This document shows positions 1 to 11,855 of a DNA stretch of 64,000 bases, piece by piece (the first letter of the stretch is position 1; each line of letters starts with the position of its first letter). The notes beneath the pieces are model-generated. The model was not told the origin of the DNA, ran no database searches, and saw only the letters and a list, made by a program, of their open reading frames with translations. Made by a program: the position numbers and the translations under genes. Source of the stretch: Tausonia pullulans (taxonomy: Eukaryota; Basidiomycota; Tremellomycetes; Cystofilobasidiales; Mrakiaceae); the NCBI GenBank assembly GCA_951802195.1, contig OX637632.1:558001-622000 (forward strand), read 5' to 3'.

Positions 1-439
1 CCACCGGTCGACACTGCCCTGTGCGGTGTACGAGCTGCTTCTGGGCAACGACAAACGACCGGGCCAAAGAGGACATTGGGTGGGTGGTTCGTGAGGCGCG
101 AGGCGGCGAAGGCCGAAGGAGGCAATGTCTGGCTGGCTCTATGGTCAGTCGATGGTGCGTCGAATTCTCAACCCGTCTTGTCCTGGCGATGCGATCGCTG
201 ACCTGTTTAGCGTCTCGCGACAGGGAGGTGGACTCGTCCTCATGATGTCAGGTCATGCGGCCGCCCAGAAGCAAATCAACTCGATGTCGAAAACGCCCCT
301 CCTCTTGTTCTTAGCAGGGGTCGTGTCCACTGCGCCTCTCACCCATCAGACAACACCAGCGTCGTCCGTATTCGTTAGCCATCGCCCTGATCTCTGTTAC
401 TGAGAGGGCATACTGATTATCATTTTTCAAAATTACTGT

Positions 440-1052
440 ACAGCCTCTATTGGCTGGCATGCTGGTTTCGATCTCTTCGGCAATGTAAAAACCACATTCC
501 CGCCCCGGCTATGGATATCTCCAAGCTCTCGCACAACGAGGATATCTCCGAGAAACTTGCGACAGACCTCTACGTTCGCAGTTCCGGCCTGTGAGTCTCG
601 TTGAACCGCCTGACTGGTTAGATCAATCCGCCACAAGCGCGATGCACATGTAGCTCGGTATCAGCGTCTCTATTCTCACGGCTGGCAAGCGCCTGTTGAC
701 CTCGCACGGAGCTTCATCCTGGCCGGAAAAGCTGCCGGCAATCCCTCTCCCTGACGTATTGATACTTGCTGGTGCTCTGTTCAACCTTGCTTCAAAGCCA
801 TGATCGCGCTTGGAGCAGAGGACGCATTGAGCACAACAGCTTCGATCGATGAGGCCTTTCAGACAATTGAAGGCTTGCTTTGCCGAACAGAGTGCCTCCC
901 CCATCGCCTCGAAGCAATTCTTTGACGAGCTACCATACTACATGCAGCGTCCGCGACTCATCAGTCTGTCTCTGATGACTGACGCTCCTCTTGCGCCTGC
1001 ACTCTCCATGCGTGCCGCCAGGAAGCGCTATGCCTCCGTCTCCGGTGGATGA
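440..1052 (+). other. Unresolved coding-like stretch (possible split gene)
   Basis: Several short stretches on the plus strand look protein-like and are flanked by plausible GT/AG sites. One after an AG near 441 reads SIGWHAGFDLFGN up to a GT near 484. Another near 695-760 contains PVDLARSFILAGKAAG, a third near 813-890 contains MIALGAEDALSTTAS, and a final one ends at a stop at 1050-1052 after SASPIASKQFF. I could not join them into one consistent reading frame, and I recognise no family. It may be an intron-rich gene, a decayed one, or chance. The remaining sequence from 1 to 439 and from 1053 to 1595 shows nothing I can name. Confidence 0.2.
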
Positions 1053-1595
1053 TACCACGAGCTGCAGAACGAGATCGAACCAATGTGGCAGGTCGCCTAT
1101 TTTCTCAGGAAGCACCAAAGGTAGATTGTCAACGGAGACTGGCAGGCGAATTGTATTTCGATAGGTTCTATTTTGTATGTCTGTATGGCCCCCCGTCCGT
1201 GGGGGCGTCGGGTGTGAATCGAACCCCACTTTGAGCTTTGAGAAGCGAGGGACGCGCGACACGCGTGTAGATCACAGATCCAGGCGACGCGCGCTACTCG
1301 CTGCTCAGGAGGCTCACCTGCCATGATGGGTACCGCCTGCCCATGGATCTGGATTATCTGGGAGAAACGGATGGACTCAAGAGTGCCAAGGGCCAAGTAG
1401 GTTGTGCTCACCCCTCGGGGCTCCTCCACACTGCTCACCATCTTCACATGCGCTTCCGCCCTCCTTACGCGTCGTCGCCGTCGCCGTAGCCCTCTCTTCC
1501 TTTTCGGCTGTAACGACCACCTGCCTCTCTCTCCCCTCTCCTCTTCTCTTTCCTCTCCTTCCCCCCCACTTTTACCCCCCTTCACTCCCTTCACC

Positions 1596-2828
1596 ATGCG
1601 CGCCTCCACGTCCGCTGCCGCCCTCGCTCTCTTCGCCCTTGGCGCTTCCGCCCTCACCATCACGTCCCCAACCGAGCAGGCTGTCTGGTCGACCTCAGGC
1701 TCCGAGGTGCGTCGCAATTCTCCCCCTCCTTCCATTAGCTTCCTCAGACTATGGACACATCGAAGCTGAAACGCGAACTTTGTCCTTTCTTCGAACCGTC
1801 CTTCGGTCATCTTCGTCTTGCACGCCGATCCACCTCACCTCTTCTCGATGCACCTCGTCCTCGGGCTACGTTTGTTTCCCGGTCGCCTCATCGCAGACCA
1901 TCAAGTGGGAGTCTGTCAGCTCCGACGCGTCGTCGTTCGCTGTCGTTCTCTCGAACCAGGTTCGTTCGTTCCCTTTTTGATCGCCAGGGGCCGTCCGTCG
2001 TGTCGGCTCCGAAGGGGAAATCTATTCGCCCTCCTGCCTTTGGAAGGGTGCGAGCGCGTCGTCAACCCACGCCCGACCCAACCTGACGCGTACCTTGTCC
2101 TATGCTAGGTCGTCTACCCCGCCACATCGGTCCTTCTTGCCAGCAATGTCCAAACCTCGGCTGGCTCGGCCTCCGTTTCTTACCCCAAGTCAGTATCACT
2201 GCGTATTTTCGTCCACGATCTCGGAGTGGCGGGTCCTAGGGTTCTTGACTGACTGAAGATCCGTCGTGCGTCGCGTCTTCTCTCTTCCCCCTCCTTCCTC
2301 TTCACCAGCGGCAACTGGCCCGTCGGCACCTCGTACCGTATCAACATTGTCAAGAGCGACACCGAGCTTGACCACATCCTCGCGCAGTCCGCCCAGTTCG
2401 ATATCATCCAGAGCTCTAGCGCCGCCACCACGGAGACTACCAAGACCGCCGCCGGGTCTACGGCCGCGTTCGTACTCCGCGCCGTGCCTACTTCCAAGCA
2501 CTGCTGACACTTCTGCTCCTCTCTTCCAGCCTTGTTGCCCCGACCACCCTCTCCAGGACCTCGTCCAAGGCCGCCCCCAGTGCCGCCGCGTCTGCACAGG
2601 TCGCCGTCGCCGCCGCCGCCGAGTCGTCAGCTGCCGTCGACACCATCCCCGTGCGTTCTCCCCCTGCCATCGACATTCAAGCCCGTCTCGTAGCTAACAT
2701 TAAAGCTCTCTTTCCCTTGCTAGAACTCATCCGCCAACAAGACTTCGGCTGCCTCATCCAAGATCTCGCTCACCTCTGGCGCCCTTGTCCTTGCGGTCGT
2801 CGGCGTCGTGGGATCTGCTCTCTTCTGA
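1596..2828 (+). CDS. GPI-anchored Ser/Thr-rich wall protein, Kre9/Knh1-like N-terminal domain
   Basis: Six exons join in frame (1596-1706, 1897-1959, 2109-2188, 2309-2467, 2530-2650, 2724-2828) to about 212 residues. The first 20 or so residues form a clear signal peptide (hydrophobic core rich in Ala and Leu, ending ALGASA-type). Right after it comes LTITSPTEQAVW, then TIKWESV and later GNWPVGTSYRINIV; this pattern is the N-terminal domain of the fungal Kre9/Knh1-like Ser-Thr-rich GPI-anchored family. The second half is low-complexity Ala/Ser/Thr, a likely O-mannosylated stalk. The last exon ends in a hydrophobic tail (LVLAVVGVVGSALF) typical of a GPI-attachment signal. Expected location is the plasma membrane or cell wall, with a role in beta-glucan architecture inferred from the family only. 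The start is the first Met in a pyrimidine-rich leader. Confidence 0.85.
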
Positions 2829-4008
2829 GTAGGCACTCGCGCTCAACGGTCCCATCGGGGCCGGTGGGAGTCGATAGCGAGCTTCGACCGGTTTCTCGCT
2901 CTTTTTCGCCACCTGCCGCGTGCTCTCTCTTCTCCTCCTGACTGTCTCCACCTTCGTTAGCCCACCCTCTCGCTCTCTTTTACACGGACAATGAAGCCCC
3001 CCCTTAGCTGGGCGCTCGCCTCTCACTCTTTATACACATCGCTCGTTTGCACCCAACCCCGTCAGATCAGACTGAACGTCAGCTTGGCACTAAAGCAGAC
3101 AGGGATAACTGCGCTTCCTGCATACTTATCCGCCGTGGCGGTCAAGGTCTCATATCAGGCCTCGCCATTTGACTTCAATCGATTCCATTCCGCGGCGGCT
3201 CCTGTCCGAGAAATTGTTATGGTTGGAGGTAGGTAGGTATACTCAAGGCAGCGGGGAAGGGGGGAGGGGAAGGATCGTCGGTATCCTTGCAGCATGCGCA
3301 TGCGCATGCGCATGACGCATGACCTTTTAGGTCTTGTCTGCCGAAAGAACGATAATGAGCTTTCAAAACACTTTGTCGACGTCTGGACTCTCTGGTTTCT
3401 CTCGTTGGCGGTCATCATCGTTGTTTTCCTCTGTTGACTAATTGTTTGGTGGCGCAGATGGAGCGAGTGAGCGGGTGTACGAAGCAAGTGCCTTGCGGTG
3501 TGCTCACATGCACTGCCCATGCCCGTTTATCCTTGTCTTATCCCTCTCCAACATTTTCTCATACCGGAACCATGTTTGAATCTATCATTTCATTGAAATT
3601 CGTTCTCGTCGCCCTCCTTTCAAAGAAAGCCTTGTTTGTACGAAAGACAAGATCCAATGCTCGCGCTTCGTCAACCACGTCAGTTGCCCTCTTTTACTCG
3701 TCCTCGCCTGTTAATGATGCGCCTTCATCATCGCCGGCTCGATATTTCATGTCTTTCGGCACGCCTGCTTTCAATAGATCGATCGCAATACTGAGGATCC
3801 ATTTTAACGCGTCCAGTTCGACACATTTCAAAAGCCGAAGTTCCGGACAAAGAGGGGGCCGCCTCATCCCATCGCATGCCCCTTACTTCATGCAAAGCAC
3901 AGCACCAACTATCCTTTTGCTCTGCAACAGTCGATTTGACCAATTTATTCCAGGACGTTTCATCGGTCTCTTTGTCTCCCGATCGGGCACACCTTCATCC
4001 CTGTCTTC
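2829..4008. other. Intergenic stretch without a recognised gene
   Basis: This follows the Kre9-like gene. It holds a short CATGCG repeat (3292-3322) and some open frames. One frame from 3571 begins with a hydrophobic stretch (MFESIISLKFVLVALL) that could be a signal peptide for the unresolved locus downstream, but I could not connect it by splicing. Nothing else can be supported. Confidence 0.3.
3292..3322. repeat. Short CATGCG tandem repeat
   Basis: About four copies of an ATGCGC/CATGCG unit followed by two diverged copies (CATGACG). The unit is nearly self-complementary, so the tract can form alternating-purine-pyrimidine or hairpin structure. It lies in a gene-free stretch. Confidence 0.8.
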
Positions 4009-4663
4009 ATGTCCAACTACACCGCCGATGGATCTATTTCAACCGGTACGTGCTCAAGTCCTTCTTCTTCATGTCATTCATCCAGGGTAATCTGCACTAC
4101 ACCGTCGGCAACGAGCGAATCCATGAGTTACGTGCCGGACCATCTATCTGTTCCCGTGCTAATTTTAATTCTTTTGCACTCTCCAGCCGACAGTTGGTTT
4201 GGAAGGTCAACCAGCGACGAACACGTTATCTCGGGCTTCGCTCTCTAGAATGCGAGTCTTGGCTCTCATTAGACTGAGCGTCTGGCTGACACCACTTCGC
4301 CAATCCAGAATCGCGTCCTCCTCGAGGTCTCTGAGAGAACTGCTGTCGGTGGCAACCTCGACACCACCAACCCATTCGATGAGAACTGCATCTTCGTCTA
4401 TCATTAGGTTACGTCCTTCTGACGTTGCCTTCATACTCTCAGCCAGCGTCAACCTCGGCGATCTCGCTAGCGGCGTCTACAACTCGGCTAACCTCCCCCA
4501 GGGCAACAACGCCGCCTGTTTCGCGACCCGAACACTCCTCACCGTTGTCTCCAGCGTTCTCAAGGGTATCTTCAGCGAGGCTAGGGCGGCGATCAACGTC
4601 GTGACGGCCCAGCCTGCGCCGCAGATCGCTAGCCTCACCTGTCTGTCCATCGCTGGCCTATGA
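4009..4663 (+). other. Unresolved coding-like locus, perhaps a decayed gene
   Basis: Three pieces join in frame by GT/AG introns: 4009-4045 (MSNYTADGSIST), 4187-4224 (ADSWFGRSTSDEH) and 4309-4395 (RVLLEVSERTAVGGN, then TTNPFDENCIF). A further stretch near 4447-4663 reads naturally (LASGVYNSANLPQGN, ending LTCLSIAGL and a stop), but I could not join it to the third piece without breaking the frame. The residue mix and Cys placement suggest a secreted fungal protein, and the DGSIST.ADSWFG stretch faintly recalls family-2 heme peroxidases, but the rest does not fit, so I make no family call. It may be a pseudogene or need an intron I have missed. Confidence 0.3.
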
Positions 4664-5081
4664 GTCCAGTCGGCCTGGTTGTCTTTCTGTGGCACGACTG
4701 ACTCTCTAAGGTCGTTCTAACTTGGACTGCAGAAGGCGCCTCCTCAGAATTGCACCTTGGCCCCGGGTTCTGTTATCTCAAACAGGCACTCTGTCCTCTC
4801 TCGCACGCCATCCCAGCGCCGCAGACCCTGAACTTGACACTCCTCGTTGACCGCTCCTCCACTGCCTTCTCCTCCTCCTGCCTGCTTAGTTTGTACACTT
4901 CTCGCGGCAGAGGATGCAAGGCATCTATCATCGGATTCTGACCCGATTTGGGTCCCACCGAAGGTCGTATCCCTACGTCTTGCGTCGAATGGGGACCCTC
5001 TTGCCAGCCTCTCTCGCCTTTCTCAGCCGAAGGAAGGCTCAGCGCAAGGAACAGAAGAAATAATGAATCAAATAACATCCT

Positions 5082-8000
5082 CTAGAGATTGGGCGTGAGC
5101 CAATCGTACCGCACAAATGAGTCCCAGTCGACAACCGCCGCACTAGCCAGCTCCCTTGCCTCCATCCATACCCAGATCTAAGGAAGAGCAAGGCATCAGC
5201 ACCCCCCCTCACGCTATAGTCGAGAAAGATTGGTTCACAAACCTTGAGCATAGCCCCCAAATCTCGCCCTTTGACATGCTCGATCGCCTCCCTCGTGCCC
5301 ATCTGCCTCCCCAACTGGCGCAAGATTGGCAACGCGCTCTTGAAGAGGTCTAGATCTGGGTCGAGCTGGCGGCCGATGCCTTCGAGGAGGAGGATCGAGA
5401 GCACCGTGTTGACAAAGTCGCCCTCCATCTTGACGTGCGAGACGCGGACGGCTGAGAGGACTTGAGTGAGAAGGTCGTTGATCTTGATGCGGGCGAGGGA
5501 GAAAGACTAGAAGAAGCAATGGGGAGGGGAACCGTCAACTCGTTATTAAGAGCAAGCGGTCAGGGGGACGGACCTTCGCCTTGACCGAGAGCATAAGGTG
5601 CTGGATCTTGAGCGCAAAGGTCTCCTTGTCGATGACGAGATCGGGTGTCTTGCAGCGCTCCGCCATGAGAGTGCCGGCTGGAGGCGAATCACATTGTCAG
5701 CGAAGCGCCAGAAGAGTTGCCCTGCAAGACATGCGCACCTCGGTAGCCATCAAATTCGGCGATAGCTTGGAAGCTGTGTAGATCGGTTTATCAACGTCCG
5801 TCCCGTTGAGAGCAAGAAGCCCCGGCGTGCACACTCACAGATCCAAGAAGTTCCTTCGGTTCGTGTCGTCGAGTTTTGTCACGAGTCCCGCGTCGATGAA
5901 CACTAGCTCCGGCTGCCAACCTCCAAGGTAGAGCTTCTTGAGCTCGGCATGCCAGGCCTCCTTATCGTGGGAGAGCGCACCCAAGCGAGCGACGATCTCG
6001 TCTGACTCCTGGGCGGCCGTCGTGGTGATGGTGGAAGGTGAAGGAGGCTGCGATTTGTGGAAGAGGTAGTGGTAGAGGTTGGCGAAGAGCGCCGTCGTCG
6101 TTGGCCGGAAAAACTTGACCATGATGTTACCCGGGTGAAGGTCGCCATGCGTCCAATTGTCGAGGAGGAGCATGTTCTGGCGGAGACAGGGGTAAGTGAG
6201 AATTGATACAGAAGATATTTGTGTAAGACTACGCGGCTGTAAAGAGACTCACGAGGAAGGCATCCAGACCCATCGTCGCTAGTTGCTCGTCATAGGGTCC
6301 ACCTCCGTTTGAGAGAAAGTGCTTGAGCGGGAGAGCGTTCTCGTACTCCTCGACCAGGATGTCCTTCGTCGTAAAGTCCATGACCGGCCTTGGGAAGCTG
6401 ACGGCGCCCCTGCGGTATTGGAAGTTGCGCTCGAAGCGCTCGAGATTGTGCGCCTCGACCGAAAGATCGAGCTGCTGATTCATCATCTCGCCAAAGACGC
6501 GGACCTCGTCCGGGAACGAGAGCCATTCCATCCCGGGGAAGGCGTTGATGACATTCGCGAAGAAGGCCATGATCTTAAGATCTCGTCGGATTGTCTGGTG
6601 AACGCGAGGGTGGAGGATCTTGATTGCCACCGCAGTCGACGGTGAGACGGGCGGAGGGATGGTGTTATGGTGTGGGTCGAGAGCAGTAGAGAGCTTCGTC
6701 TCGGAGGCCGGGCGACGACGCTTGGGCTCGTGGTAGGAAGGAGGCAGAATGTTGGGTCGCAGCGTGCCTTTGTAGACCTGTTGAGCGAGGGACATGGCGT
6801 CAGGATGATCTAGGAGAATAAGATGACTAGTGGACGAGACCAACCTGCGCGATGGCTCCACAGCCGAGTGGCTCATGGTCGAACTCCTCAAAGACCTCTT
6901 CAATCGGCTTTCCGAAGACGCGCTCGATGACCCGCCTGGTATGGCGGAACGAGTGCGGCTGGCCGTTCGAGTGAAGCTGGCTAAGCGCTTGGCAGAGCCG
7001 CTCGGGGAAGAGATCTGTCCTGGATCCAGCCCACTGCGCAAGCTGGGAGAGAGGACAAGCCTTTGTTAGTCATCATCCTCGCATCACAACGAAAGGTCCA
7101 CGTCAGACTAGGGTAGCTAGGCAAGGCCCGCGCTGTCCGTCGTCGGCCTGGCGCGAGCTGACTACCGGCCGCCAGTATCGACGTGTCGATCTGAGAACGA
7201 CAGCAGCCTCCTTCCCCCTCAAGTCGCCCCGCAAAACAGCCACGCGCCCGCTCACCTTGATAAAGCTCGGTCCAGCTCTCTCCATTTGCTTCACGAGCAC
7301 GCGGTACCACCACAACGCACCGGCGCGGTCCCCCTTCTGACCATTCTTGAGCCGCTCGCGCTTTCCGAGAAACGTCACGGGTGCGAGAATCATCACGGGC
7401 ACGAAGAGCGCGCCGAGGTGGAGGAATCGGACGGCAGTGAGAAAAGGCTCGATGAACCACTCCCGGAGAAGCTCGAGTAAGCCCACGGGCTCTTCACGCG
7501 CCGACTGGAGGAGCATCTTGGCCCGATGAGGTTCAGTCTCAGGTACTGGCGCAAGATAGGGATTCGGCTTGCGGAAGGGGTCGTGTTTGGGGACGAAGAA
7601 CGTCCGGTAGGTGCCATAGATGATCGCGGCGAGGAGCAGGGCGAGCGGAACGACGAGGAAAGCAATGTGCGGCCGCTCCTCGGGCGGAAGGATGGTGAGC
7701 GGAGTCTCCCCAAACCGTTGACGGCCTCCGTCGTTGGCGGCAGCCTCAGCAGCAGTGGCATCAGCAGCCTCTTGAGCGGCCTTCATAGCGGCTGCCCGGC
7801 TGCCTGCCCGAATGAGTCGCGGCGGCCGGCGGAGAAGGGGCGAGGACTGCCCAACGGGCTGCTCGCCTCCTCGGGGAACCGGCGAAGAGGTCGGTCTCGG
7901 CGCGTCCTTGGTCGAGAAGGAAGAGGAGGCCGAGAAACGACGAGCGGCGAGTGACCAGATCGGCGAGGTCGGTGGGAGCCTTGATGAAGGTGGGGAAATG

Positions 8001-8155
8001 GAAGAAAAGGCTCTTGCTGACTGATGAAAAGGAGAGGGAGAATGGGCGCGGGCGACGAGGACAACGTAGGATAGAGGAGGTAGGATGTGGGCCGGCTGGT
8101 AGAGGAGAGCGCCCGCGGCCCTGCGCGCGGCGGTCGACTGCATGAGGCAAAGCAC
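5082..8155 (-). CDS. CQD1: Mitochondrial UbiB/ABC1-family protein (Cqd1/ADCK2 type)
   Basis: Eight exons join in frame (7256-8155, 6845-7042, 6777-6253, 6176-5839, 5773-5739, 5677-5574, 5506-5243, 5177-5082) to about 819 residues. The N-terminus is Arg/Ser-rich like a mitochondrial presequence; the start could be the Met at 8155 or the one at 8143. One clear membrane segment (FLVVPLALLLAAIIYGTY) and a second hydrophobic stretch precede the kinase-like domain. UbiB landmarks follow: FIKLAQWAGSRTD, ERVFGKPIEEVFEEFD, GAIAQVYKG, the lysine in AIKILHP, NWTHGDLHPGNIMV and VFIDAGL (in place of DFG). The family acts at the inner membrane; yeast Cqd1 affects coenzyme Q distribution and membrane contacts. 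Human ADCK2 is the nearest animal type. The KxGQ signature of the family reads KLAQ here. The exon of 35 nt (5739-5773) is small but needed for the frame. Confidence 0.85.
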
Positions 8156-8458
8156 AGCCTTCTCCTAGGGAGGGGGAACGGAGATCGAGGAGGGGAAGGC
8201 GAAGGGCTGGCTGATGTAACGTAAGATTGTCGAGAACAGCGTCGAGGTGGTGATGGTTTAGGGTTAGAGGCCGGCCCTGGCCCGACACCCCGGATGACCG
8301 CCCCGACCAGTCGGCCGTCGTCATCATCGCCTGACCGCGGCATCACATGCATCGAAGCGGCTGAGCAGCGCGCCAACTGGCTTATATCTAATTGCATTCA
8401 GGAACACCAATGACCATCTCTAAATGTTCTCGCTTCAAATATCCGCTCCTTTCCTCTG

Positions 8459-10599
8459 CTACCCCCGCGCGCCAACGCGCTTATCGCTGCCGCCGACGCC
8501 CGCATGCAGCTGCTCCCCGTCGCTCGAGACGGCCTCGCCACTTCCCCGGCGGCTCATGAGCAGGGTCTCCTCTTCGTTCTCCTCCCCAAGCCGGATCGCC
8601 TGACTCCGACGACGCGTCTCCGCGTCGATCTCGGCCTTGCGGATCCCCTCCCTGTGTGCACAAGGATCGATCAGGTCACGCTAGGGACAGAGCGAGCGAG
8701 CGAGAAGAACAGAGACGCACCATTCGACCCGGAGGAAAACCCACATACAGCGACGCCCTAGCTCGAGCGCCTCCATAAGAAAGATGCCACTCTCAATCTC
8801 CGAGATAGTGTGTAATTGGCTCGACAGTTTGAGCGACCACGTGAACCGCAGAATGAGGTCGAGCGCAATAACGATATAGTACACGCTTGGGTCGGCAAAG
8901 TGCAGCGTCCCCCGTAATCCGAACGGGTGTCGTTCGCCCGCGGAGGACCCGTGCAACACCAGCGGCGGCGAGGGCGAGGGCGACAAGGGTCCAACGCCGC
9001 GGGAGGCGTTGCTAATCCCGATGGAGATCGTCGGACTCGGCGGGAAAGTGTGGTGCTCCTGGTTCGCGTTGCCATCAGGCGGAGGGGCAAGCGAATTGCC
9101 ATTGTAAGGAAGAGAGCGCGCCGGCGGTGGCGGGATCGCTCGGGGGTGAGATCCGGACCGAGCATGATGGGACGACGACGAGCTTGCAGGATTGGATGAG
9201 GTGGGACCGGCCGAGAAAGGAGTCTTAAAGTTGCCGAACGCTCGATTGAGAATGCTTTGCGTCCGACGGTGGTTCGACTGCCGAAGCGCAGAGCGCCGGT
9301 GGAATGAATGGTCGCGCGAATGGAGAGAGGGCGAGGGGCGGGACCACTCGCTCGGGGAGAGGATGGTAAGCCCCCAATCGTTCGTGACGTCCCACCAGAA
9401 GGAGTACATCGAGTTGATGAAGACAGCCAGAAGCCTGGAGCGTGGAAGGGCAAGCACATTAGAGACCTGGGGCTAAAGAGGCGCATAAACATGCAGGACC
9501 CTCACCAAAGGCGGAAAAGCGGGTGTTCTCCAAACCAAGTCTCGCCCTTGAGGTCGACTCCGCCGCGCTGGGCGGCGACATCGGCAATAACGGCTTTTTG
9601 AGCGAGCGAGAGAGCGATGACGGGGAAGGCCGAAGCGTACTTGAGCGCATTGAAGAAGGGCCGCGCATTCGTGTATCCCGATGTCGCCCACTCAACGAGA
9701 CACTGACGAAGTCGAATGATATAGGGAATACTAAAAGATCAAATTTAAAAGTGTGAGCAGTGAGCACAGGCGGGCCTGGGACGAGCTCGGGAGCGACTGA
9801 CGAGGTCATGAGCGGGACAGCCCAATAGCCGGACGAGCTACCCCCTCCCGAGGCCCCTAACTGAGATGCCGAGAAACCGCCCATGACGACGAGACAGGTG
9901 GAGACCCAGAGATCGCCGATGACCTTGGCGAACGAAGTGAGAATATCGGCCGTGATGACATCGCAGAAGTAGATCGGCTGGCCAATAGGTGAGGTGAGGC
10001 ACCGGCGGATGGATCTTGGCGGACGGACGCGAAACGAAGCGATGCGAAGAAGCTTGTCCGTCAGTCTGAACTCGAAGCTGCTTCATTATTCAAGAATATG
10101 AGGAAAAGGGAAATGCTCACTGCGTGAAAGCCACCCGCTCTCGTTTCCACAGGCCGTTGTAAGGCATAACGAGACCGCCGATGAGGCCCGCAGCGCTCAA
10201 GACCCAGACCCATCTCCACTGATCCATCGCATGATCGTTCCCGCCACTACCCCATCGGAAGATTGCCCATCCTACAGAGACCCATGCAGTCGACGCGCCG
10301 AGCAGTCCCCAGACGGGTCCCGGAAGGCTTCCCGACTTGGCGTAGCCCTCCTCCGGGTCGTCGCCGTCCGGAAGAATGAGAGCGCCCGAAGACGTATGCG
10401 AGCCTCTCCGGATACCGAGGATGTACGCAGTGTCGATGCCAAGGAAGTGGAGGAGCTGGAGGTTGAGCGCAAATAGAAAGATGCCAAAGAGGACGAGGAA
10501 GAGGACACGGTAGGGAAGAGGGAACATCGGGAGCGTCGGAGGGAGGAGATTGTAATGGTTGTGTGGCACTTGTGGTGCTACAGGGTGATCGATGTCCAT
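8459..10599 (-). CDS. EXS-domain membrane protein, Erd1-like
   Basis: Five exons (10121-10599, 9802-10077, 9506-9730, 8721-9434, 8459-8651) join in frame to 628 residues. The N-terminal third has several hydrophobic segments (LFLVLFGIFLFALNLQLL, WVWVLSAAGLIGGLVM). The hallmark of the EXS family is SFWWDVTNDWGL in exon 4, and downstream come FADPSVYYIVIALDLILRF and ALELGRRCMWVFLRVEW, as in Erd1 and the C-terminal half of Xpr1/Syg1. There is no SPX domain, so Erd1 is the better match. In yeast Erd1 sits in the Golgi, recycles phosphate from glycosylation and is needed to keep Golgi enzymes and ER proteins in place. A Ser/Pro-rich insert of about 120 residues follows the WDVTNDWGL motif, and the tail is charged. 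It ends about 300 bp from the start of the UbiB gene. Confidence 0.8.
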
Positions 10600-11855
10600 G
10601 GTGGGCCCAGCTCAAACGAGAGTCGAGGCAGTGCGAGTGGGTTTCCAGCGAGGAGGCTGTTGCGGCGCGGTTTGAGACGCGTGCGAGATAGCGCTAGAGG
10701 CAAGGCAAGAGGGAAGAAGAGGGCCGGATCAGCTCGGCGGCTCAGTTTCATGCACACCACGTAAAGCCTCAAGCAAACTCTTCTGTGACTATCGTCTCAG
10801 CACTAGCCGCGGGGTCCATAGCTGTGGGTCGAACGAGCCGAACTAGTCGAACGAGGCTGAGATGTCTCGCCCTCTCGCACGCGAGAGACGCGCGGCAAGA
10901 ACGCGCGCCAACATGGTAGGAACACAGTCTCCAGCCAGGTCGCAGCAAAGCACGTACTCTCCAATGGAGGACCGTAGCTACCGAGAGAAAAGACGCGAGG
11001 CCGGGTATGCCAGAGTCTTCGATGAAGAGCCCTATATAACCTGTAGCGCCAGCGAAGCCACGACACCAACGGGAGACTTGGGCTAGACCGCTGGCGCTCA
11101 CACGAGCGAGTAACGCGACGGAGCTACGAAGTCGATCTTGAAGCACGAAGGGTTCAGAAGGAAGGACACACTCAGGTCTGTGAGGATGTTGGTCTCTGTA
11201 ACCGTGAGTCTCAAAGGTGATCGAGAGAGTACGTGGGGAGAGCCAGCGGTCGGTCGGAAGGTGCGCGTCGGACCCGAAGGGTTATGAAGCTGGGGGAGGG
11301 AGGCGACCGAGAGGCAGGAAGACGAGAAAGGGAGTTGAAGGAGTGTGAGGAGTCTGAGTGTGGAGAGGGCAAGACGACGCTAGCTAGTAGAGGTAGCTGT
11401 TGGGGGAGAGGTCGTGGGTGGTGGTTGAGAGAAAGGGAAGAACGACTCCGCTCTACGGCTTCCATAGGCCCCAACTCTCGCTGAACCACTGGATTCCTGC
11501 TTGATCCCGCTTCGATACCTATCCTGAAGTTCACGCGTCCAACACCTGCCTGAAGAGATAGAACTCAAGGGTTGACTGAATGCGACTCAATTCTGAATAT
11601 GTGATCAAGGGAGAATGCTCGCGAGGTGATGCGCGCGTATTTCTCGTTTACCATGCCAGTTCTATATGTCTTAAGATAGTGAACACAGCTGAGATTCAGG
11701 TTATGCATGTGACTCGATACTGGGCTGTGTTCGTGAGCAGTTGTTGCTGCGGCTCGATCGCCGGCCCATCACCGAGCCTGACGCATCTGTCACCGCAAGA
11801 TCATCGAGTTCACCACCAATTCCCATATCTTCGCTCACTGAGGCTGAACCATGCA
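10600..11855. other. Gene-poor stretch, no confident gene
   Basis: This is the space between the starts of the Erd1-like gene and the end of the adrenodoxin reductase gene. A minus-strand frame (10769-11146) contains FAGATGYIGLFIEDSGIPG, and a plus-strand frame (10862-11086) overlaps it. Neither shows a family I know, and I could not build a multi-exon model for either. A small intron-split gene here is possible. Confidence 0.3.

Noticed and set aside
1200-1290. tRNA-like B-box (GGTTCGATTC) on the minus strand
   Set aside because: The bases next to the box do not pair as a T-stem, and I found no matching A-box or cloverleaf around it.
1402-1980. Long plus-strand frame over the Kre9-like gene
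   Set aside because: It is a shadow in another frame; the spliced gene from 1596 explains the coding signal.
10769-11146. Minus-strand frame with GATGYIGLFIEDSGIPG
   Set aside because: No family match and no consistent multi-exon model; an overlapping plus-strand frame looks equally good.
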